Of a stretch of DNA of 64,000 nucleotides, positions 57,637 through 64,000 are shown in pieces. Each line of letters begins with the position of its first letter. The first letter of the stretch is position 1. A program made the position numbers and the translations under genes. The notes under the pieces are model-generated. The model saw only the letters and a program-made list of their open reading frames with translations. It was not told the origin of the DNA and made no database searches. Source of the stretch: Diaporthe sp. PMI_573 (taxonomy: Eukaryota > Ascomycota > Sordariomycetes > Diaporthales > Diaporthaceae); the NCBI GenBank assembly GCA_021399435.1, contig JAJTUP010000029.1, positions 806,001-870,000 of the forward strand, written 5' to 3'.

Positions 57637-59568
57637 TGTCAGATGTGACGGGTGCTTTGGGTTAGGTGCCTGAGGCATCAATGGTTGAATCATGACAAAA
57701 CCAGCCCCCTTACGGGTGGGGTCCCACCAAAAGAACCAAGACAAGACATCATCATCAATACACACAGTGACCACCCCATCAATTGGACCCTAATTACACG
57801 TCCCATATACCTAAAAGGGTGATAATCTGACAATTAAGAGTCTCACTGCCTCAAGCCGATTCAAACATGGCAGACTACTTCAATACGAAGAACCTCAACG
57901 CGTTCCTAGCGAAGCCACAGGACTGGAACGACTGGAACCACGAATTCGAACTTCAAGTCCAAACGTACGGACTCAAATCCCAAATCATCAACAAAACTCC
58001 ACTCCTCCCTCAACCAGAAATGCCAGACATTCGAAAGAAGAAATACATCAAGAAACCACATGCACAACGATATGCGCGATCCCAGACAGTGGGCAATGAA
58101 GAGGAGGATGAAGAGACCATCCAAGACAAAGAGAATGGCCAGTGGATGATAAGCGACCTGACCGACAATGGGGCCAAGATGTTTAATTCCGATCTAAACT
58201 GGTATAAACAACTCGAATCAACATACGAGAAGGAAAGACTGTCCATCGAGAAGCTTACAAAATGGATGCTGAGCACTGTATCCCCAGCGTACAAAAGCCA
58301 CTGCTATATGGCTGAGACCCCGCTGTGGAAATGGCGTCAGAACCTAAAGGCACGATGCGGCCTCTCGTTGGTAGACGAGAAAATGGAAATACGAGCGGCA
58401 TACAAGAAAGCCCTCAAACCACCAAAGAACCTCAGAGGCTTCCTCCTGGGTTGACAAGTGGGAAGCAATCATGGCCAGGGGTCTCCAAAAGGGACTACCC
58501 GAAGCCAAAGATACGGTAGCATGGGTTCCAGACCTATTGCAAGCTGTAAAGGGGATTCTGCCCATGTGGGCAGTTTCCGTAAGACAAATCCGAAGACAAG
58601 CGATTGCAGATGGGAACCTCACATTCCGGGAAATAGGGAATGACCTCCGTCAAGAACTTGCAGCCCTAGACTCGCCCCAAACAGCTAGAGCATCAAAAGG
58701 GGCATTTGCAACAAAGTACGATGGTATAGAAGACCATGGCAGTGACATTGGGGACGCCCACACTGCAGAGGATCATAACCCGCCACGGAGAGGTGCGACT
58801 GGTTCACGTGGAGGCCGCGGTGGAAGAAAGCGCGCCCAGCAAGAAAATGCTGAAGGCTGCCCCGCCTGCGAGATGCCTCACGCCCTTGCACAATGCTTTT
58901 ATGTCTTTCCGGAAAAAGCCTACCCTGGCTTTAAAACTAGGGAACACGTGAAAAGACGTGTCGAAGAAGCTCTTGAAAACAATGCTGACCTCCAAGCACA
59001 GGTCCGAGCCCTCAAGGGTCCGAGATCAAAATCCAAGTCCAAAACCCCTCGTCCGACAAAAGAAGAAGCGGTCGAGGAAGTTGAAGATTGACTCCCGGGA
59101 TATTGTGTTGCCAGTATAGAAGCTAGGGGAGCTTTTGCCATAAACGCAGAAGAATACCCTCTTCGACACTCGGTGATACTTGACCCAGCGAGTACGATCT
59201 CGATCACAAACAACAGCGAAAGACTGTTCAACACAAGGCCAGCCACACACGACGACTACCTGTGGGCTGGAGACAGGCAATTGCCAGTACTTGCATACGG
59301 CACAATGCCGGTCCGCACCGGACCGACGATCCTACACCTCGAAAACGTTGCCCTGTGTCCACGACTCTTGACAACACTCGTCTCTCTGAGGCAACTTCGA
59401 AGGAAAGGCATCTATTGGGATAACGAACAAGATCCAACGATCCTGCGAAGACGTGATAGGTCAGCCCTGTGCAAACTCAGGGACATCCACGGCCAATACG
59501 TTATCGAATACCAACCACACGAAGTGCGAAGCACCTTCAACACATGGAGGAAGAAACTGGACCTCTGA
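57637..59568 (+). mobile_element. copia-type element: LTR, gag and protease, truncated
   Basis: The LTR 57637-57832 (TGTCAGAT to ATCTGACA) sits in the LINE after GGTGT. Gag starts at 57867 and is broken by a frameshift near 58450. The second frame (to 59091) carries the zinc knuckle CPACEMPHALAQC and FPEKAYPG. The protease frame (59173-59568) has ILDPAST where DSG/DTG is expected, so the catalytic motif is lost; VALCPRLLTTLVSLRQLRRKG confirms the family. No integrase, RT or 3' LTR follows. It is dead but not RIP-decayed. Confidence 0.85.
57867..59091 (+). pseudogene. copia gag, frameshifted
   Basis: Starts MADYFNTKNLNAFLAK and is open for 195 codons to 58454. Homologous sequence resumes in another frame with VDKWEAIMARGLQKG and ends after the CCHC-like knuckle and a Lys/Ser-rich tail. 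A single indel near 58440-58455 explains the break. Confidence 0.8.
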
Positions 59569-60538
59569 ATTGGCTGGTTGCCAAGCACGGGGAGCGAGAT
59601 CTCAGTTGAGTTGGACCCACAGTTGGAGGATCCAACGGATCCAACGATTGGAAGTAGTTGGTTGATTACACACTCTGCGGGTAGGCAGGATACTAGTTCC
59701 TCCTCGGGAGTATAAACTTACCAGCTTTACTCGGTGTCTGCTACGCGGCCACAGCATCTATGTAGTGGATCTTCTGGGTAATCCTCCTGTGGGATTAAGC
59801 TCGTGTAACATAACCTATGTGGTACACCTTCTGTGGTATCACCTATAAAACAACCTCGTACGAGGTCGCTAGGAAGACAAGCCACAGGACCTCCCCAATG
59901 ACGTTTTCGCATTTTGGGGAAATGGTGATGTGATGTTTTAATAGTGTGTGTGACGCTCGAGACCACTGGAGCTGGTTCGAGATAGGAGCAGCTATGCAGC
60001 CACGTTGCGGCAAATTATAAAGACCCCATAGGCTTCTCCGACCTTCTGTCCCGGGATATGATAGGATATGACAGCGAATCTGACATGAGTGTCGCCATGG
60101 TTTGACAAGCGCTCAAGTAACTCAATTGATGTCGGATGGATTTGACTCGTACAAAGCCCGGTAATACTTGATATCAGCATTTAAAACTACGAAATATGCG
60201 TTGGCGCCAAGGTGTATAAGTGTATCCATGTGCGGAACTTATCAACTAAATCTCTGCGCCCATGCACCATCGACGAGCCGTAGAATCGCAGGACCGAGAA
60301 AGCGCACATGAAGAGGCCCTTGGCTCATCATTGACAACTGATGTGGTTGGACTTTAATGACGCTGCAACCTGATACAGGTAACTGGATTTTGCGGTCAAG
60401 TCAATGGCATTTCCAAGCCTCGATAACATAGTACTGAGACATATAATTGGTGAAAAATGGGACATCGGAGTGTAAGACTCCAGAACAGTAAAAAAATATA
60501 TATGTGGACGGCGACACAGCCCGTCACAGAGGTATTTT
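59569..60538. other. intergenic between copia remnant and P450 C
   Basis: No gene. Some sequence near 59.6-59.9 kb looks repeat-derived but is not assignable. Confidence 0.5.
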
Positions 60539-62190
60539 TTACGTCTCCAAATCCTGGCGCTTCTGTAGATAAATGAACAGCGGCGGCTTGTTCCAGATGA
60601 GCCAGGACTTGTGCTCCGAGTACGGTCTCGTCCACTTGGCCGACAACTGGTCCAGCTTCATGTCGAACTCCCATAGCAGGCGGGCCATGATGGTGCGCAT
60701 CTCGTTGTATGCCACGTGCTTGCCAACACAATTGCGGGGACCATACGAGAAGGTCTGGACGGCGTCGCGCGCGTCATTGTAGAACGAGCTTGATGGGTCC
60801 TGTGTGGCCTCGGGTAGCCACCGCTCCGGGATGAAAGACTGTGGCCGGTTGAAGTTGGACGGCGACAGGCCTGCGGAGGAATGATGGACGCCGACGAATG
60901 TCTGTGTGGGGCGGGGCACGGTTAGCAAGGTTGATACTGCACAGGTAGAGTAATACCTTTCCAGGTACGCAGTGGAGATCTCTAAAGGGGGAACGAGAAG
61001 CTTACACCAGAAGGAAGTTCGTAGCCGGCTATGAAGATGGGCTCCCCGGCCTCGGGAACAACCCTTAGAGTTGCACTTGGCACGGGTGGATACAGCCTCA
61101 TCGTTTCGGTGAGGACAGCGAGGAGATATGGTAGGCGGGTGGTGGCTTCGTTGAAGTTGATCTCGGAAGGCGAGCGGAAGGCGTTCCGGACCTCGTCTCT
61201 GGCCTTCTCATATACCTGCGGGTTTGAAAGCATATAGAATGTACACGCGGTTAGGAGTGTGGCGGTAGTGTCGCTGCCAGCTATAAAGATTGCGTTTGCG
61301 TTTGTGATAATTTCGGCTTCCGAGCGGAGGTATTTGTCTTCCTTGGCCCGCAGCAGGCCGTACATAAAGTCCTTACGGTCCCTCTGGGCGTCGCTGGCGA
61401 TACGCTTCTGCACTGCCCTGGCTGAGAAGTTATATGTTTCCATAAATCCCTCCTTCATGCCGCGGGCAATAATAGGCATCAGTGGCAGCGCCAGCCAGCC
61501 AAGTAGCGACTGGATCTCAAAAATCCTCCTGCCCCTCTCGATAAACAGTAGCACGGAGGTAACAACGTGGCTCAGCTCGTTGTTGTCGAGTCCGCCTAGG
61601 GGCTCGCCGAAGGTCAAGTCGCCGACAATATCGAAGGCCACAATGTGGAACCACCGCCCAATCTCTGTCCGCATCCGGGATTCGGCTACGTCGCGCAGCC
61701 GCCGCACCAGCTTCTCGACGTTCTCGAGGACGATGGGCTCCTGTTCCGCGAGCGCCCTCGGGGAGAAGGCATGGGAGATGCCACGGCGGAGGCGCCCATG
61801 GTTCTCATTATTTGCGGTAAGGATGTTCGAGTCGCGGTCGATCTGCTCGGTCGCGACGAATTTCTCGAACTGGTTCTTTCCGTACCCGTATATCGTCTTC
61901 CACGCCTCGGCATTGCTAAAAGTTACCGTATTTCGGTCGTAGCGCACGGCCTCGCCGTACTTGAGGTGAAAGCGGCGGACGTCCCGGTCCAACGTGCCCT
62001 GGATGCTCTTTATCCGACGGATGAAAGGAAAGACTATCCACAGCTTGGGGCCGGGGATCCTGCTGAGAGGGTGGAGGTAGGCTTGGTATATGCCGTATGC
62101 GAGTTGGTAAAGAAGCCATAAGAAGGCGGCGAATATGGCGTAGGAGCCGAGAGACACCTGCTCGTTGATGAAGAGTGAGGTCAATGCCAT
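60539..62190 (-). CDS. cytochrome P450 C (CYP65 / isotrichodermin C-15 hydroxylase-like)
   Basis: Two exons (62190-61006, 60901-60539) give 515 residues. The intron is 104 nt with GTAAGC donor and CACAG acceptor. A membrane helix covers about 15-35, followed by HPLSRIPGPKLW. The I-helix is AGSDTTATLL. ExxR (ETMR) is at 362-365, and the haem loop FSYGPRNCVG has Cys453. HPLSRIPGP, GVHH and FSYGPRNC are typical of the large fungal group that includes trichothecene C-15 hydroxylases; most members act on unknown secondary metabolites. All key motifs are intact. It is the only apparently functional non-mobile gene in the 17 kb after the recombinase, so it is a candidate cargo gene. An upstream ATG at 62238 would add a leader before the helix. 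Confidence 0.88.
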
Positions 62191-63226
62191 GGAGAAAGAA
62201 GTTGGAGATATCGTCTCTAAGGGCTGTAACGGAGTCAACCAGAAGAAGAGTTATGAAGACGAGAAAAAAGCGCAATGGCAATTTATCCCAAAGTACAGGG
62301 CTCTGTGTTGGTTCGTCGGGCCTCCAGATGTTCCCCACAAGTCTGGTTCGGAGGTTATTCCAAGGTGCCTTAGATCAGCTTCGGCTTCGAGACTTTATAG
62401 ACTATAGCATGAAGACCTGACGCATATCTATGCAAAGTGCGTTCATATGTTGAGCCTCGTGCCTCGGGGATGAACCAACCGCCGGGCACCTCATTCGCTT
62501 CGTTCGGCTGTCCGATGTCCGTGGCCGCGTCTCAGGCGCGGCCTCTCAAAGAGCTCATACCCCGGCTACCACCAGTGGGTACCGCCGTATGGATACGACG
62601 GCTCGGTCGGGATACTTGCAAATCAACCCAGAGCGGTTGGGAGCCCCACTTAGTGTCACGGCCAGCACGAGACGCAGCATGGGAGCTGGGTCTATTGGCG
62701 CTATCAACGAATATTCTAAGCTGAGGAGAGGAAAAGAAAAGGGGAGAGCGAAGCTCTGGCGGTCCCTGGCTCGCGAAGTCTTGACGCGACTGTGGGGCTA
62801 AGGGTTAGGGTCCTTGTGACGGCCAGAGGGCTTGCCTACCGTGGCTGCCGTCACACTTAGTAGAGATTTGTTGCCCAACAAACAAGAAATAATCCTAGCA
62901 GCCAGGCTTAAATCAGGCTTCCCCACTCGCCCCTCAACCAACGCAAGAGCAATGACGTACCTACTCGCACCATGGTCCAAGGTCATGGGGTGGGTTTTCG
63001 TTAAATATAAGACCTGGCTGGCTCCCCATTAACCAGGCCATGTTATTGATTCTGTCGTCTTCTCAACCATGCCTTACTCCCAGTTCACACAACGACCGAC
63101 AACCCTACGAGCCTATTCTGGCTCCATGTACCAGTACACAATGAGCCAATTAACGGTTCTATCCGGTGCTTTCACTACGGTACCGATGCCAAACGGGAGT
63201 TTGGCCCCAGACTCCGTTTCTTCCGC
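62191..63226. other. P450 C upstream region, repeat-like, with a 41-bp hairpin
   Basis: No gene. 62815-62855 begins TGTGACGGC and ends GCCGTCACA, a 9-bp-arm inverted repeat. A related TGTCACGGCC occurs near 62656. These resemble LTR or MITE ends, but no partner could be fixed. Confidence 0.45.
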
Positions 63227-64000
63227 CAGTGTGGCTAACAATCAATCGAGTTCAATTTCGGCCCTCAAACTCGATTGATTGAACCTATCTCAGCTCGATT
63301 GAAGCTTGACTTGACTAATCAGCGGCCTCGATTGACAACTTGTCAAGTACTTGATATACTATGCCTAATCAGGTAATTTGTATAGACCTCTTGGTGTAGA
63401 AATCCCGCGCAAGATCTTTGAAGTAATCCAATTCTTCTGTATCATCTCAGCTTCAACTGTGTCATCGCCGAGACCGTTGCGCTTGTCGGTGATGAGCTCA
63501 CTACCGTCAGAGAATACGCGCTCTGGCTCTGCGCTCATCGCTGGTGTGCTGAAGATGTTAAGAGCAAGTTTGCTGAGAATAGGCCATACGTGGCGTCGGT
63601 CCACCCACCACGCCAGAGGATTCTTAACGGTCATGTCATCCTTCGACGGCACCTGCTTTATCCAGACCTCCCACTCAGTCTCCACCTTCCTCCTCTTGCC
63701 ACGGCGTGGTCGATCTGTTGTATGGCCCCAAGCATCGAATTCGTCATCGATTGTCGGCGAGGAAGAAGGAGAGGTCTCGGCTTGGTCGACGTGCTCAGTG
63801 GCCACCGTGACTGCAGCGAAGCGATCGTAATATACAGTGAGCTCCTTCTCTGCTGTCTTTATCCAATCCTCTCGCTTCCACCACTTCTCCCTGAAGTATT
63901 CGAATTGGTAGGCTGGGTGGAGGGCGATGGCCATGCGGTAGATCGGCGACTGGTCGGTAAGCTCGTAGTAGGTGTTGATCTTTGACCATGCAGCGAGCAC
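63227..64000 (-). mobile_element. hAT-family DNA transposon, one end (runs off the right edge)
   Basis: Starts with a CAGTG-type terminus (CAGTGTGGCTAACAATC) and repeated TCGATTGA subterminal motifs up to about 63330, as hAT ends do. The transposase C-terminus follows on the minus strand. Confidence 0.6.
63365..64000 (-). CDS. hAT transposase, C-terminal part including dimerisation domain
   Basis: 211 residues, open to the window edge, ending at 63365. The C-terminal hAT dimerisation block is clear: NPLAWWVDRRHVWPILSKLA, LNIFSTPAMSAEPERVFSDG and DKRNGLGDDTVEAEM. Upstream YQFEYFREKWW is also typical. No stop or RIP decay in the visible part. The N-terminal zinc finger and the DDE residues of the RNase H fold would lie beyond the window. 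Confidence 0.9.
   Translation of the reverse strand: MLAAWSKINTYYELTDQSPIYRMAIALHPAYQFEYFREKWWKREDWIKTAEKELTVYYDRFAAVTVATEHVDQAETSPSSSPTIDDEFDAWGHTTDRPRRGKRRKVETEWEVWIKQVPSKDDMTVKNPLAWWVDRRHVWPILSKLALNIFSTPAMSAEPERVFSDGSELITDKRNGLGDDTVEAEMIQKNWITSKILRGISTPRGLYKLPD

Noticed and set aside
57157..57774. LINE ORF appearing to start with FFWWDPTRKGAG
   Set aside because: Those residues come from the copia LTR inserted at 57637; true LINE homology starts only after it.
1..64000. tRNA or rRNA genes
   Set aside because: Reading for B-box-like GGTTCGAATCC and rRNA landmarks found none I could support; a covariance-model scan would decide.

Overview
The window is nuclear DNA of a filamentous ascomycete (Pezizomycotina). 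Short GT-AG introns interrupt most genes. Families typical of the group are present: Zn2Cys6 regulator, SAT4/PTH11-type membrane protein, several P450s, WSC-GH3, GH47 and a DUF3435 tyrosine recombinase. Two blocks of transposon relics carry the C-to-T/G-to-A decay and stop codons expected of repeat-induced point mutation (RIP).

Layout. 1-9.0 kb: the 5' part of an F-box gene (minus), a P450 (minus), a rhodopsin-like membrane protein (plus) and a secreted WSC/GH3 beta-xylosidase-like enzyme (minus). 10.9-19.9 kb: an AT-rich RIP block holding a palindromic repeat and a full-length Ty3/gypsy element (12233-19868; two 483-bp LTRs, 5-bp target duplication TTAGC). 20-38.6 kb: a gene island with a secreted GH47 mannosidase and a compact cluster of Zn2Cys6 regulator, Baeyer-Villiger monooxygenase, short-chain dehydrogenase, alpha/beta hydrolase, P450 and amidohydrolase-2 enzyme. 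38.6-46.9 kb: a second RIP block ending in a gypsy element that stops abruptly inside its reverse-transcriptase frame at 46902.

46.9-64 kb: sequence without RIP decay. It opens with a 35-bp tandem duplication, then an intact five-exon, 767-residue DUF3435 recombinase of the Starship 'captain' superfamily reading inward, then an 18-bp minisatellite. After these come a nest of copia fragments and solo LTR, a family of GAAGGCGGTG-bounded hairpin cassettes with a 19-bp array made from their end, a Tad-like LINE 3' half, a copia LTR-gag-protease piece, a third P450, and the end of a hAT transposon at the window edge. The simplest reading is the left end of a Starship (or a captain-bearing insertion) in a RIP-killed retrotransposon, with its right end outside the window.

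How the cluster could work. Hydroxylation (P450), alcohol-to-ketone oxidation (SDR), oxygen insertion (BVMO), ester or lactone hydrolysis (alpha/beta hydrolase) and decarboxylation or hydrolysis (amidohydrolase) form a coherent route. There is no PKS, NRPS or terpene synthase, so a catabolic or modifying pathway is as likely as biosynthesis. Hand scanning found CGG-N7-CCG palindromes upstream of all five enzyme genes (two side by side in the shared SDR/hydrolase promoter) and an N6 variant upstream of the regulator gene. The same motif lies upstream of the P450 and membrane-protein genes at 3-5 kb. This suggests one regulon under the local Zn2Cys6 protein. Gene models were spliced by eye and each closes in frame; functions are by motif recognition only.
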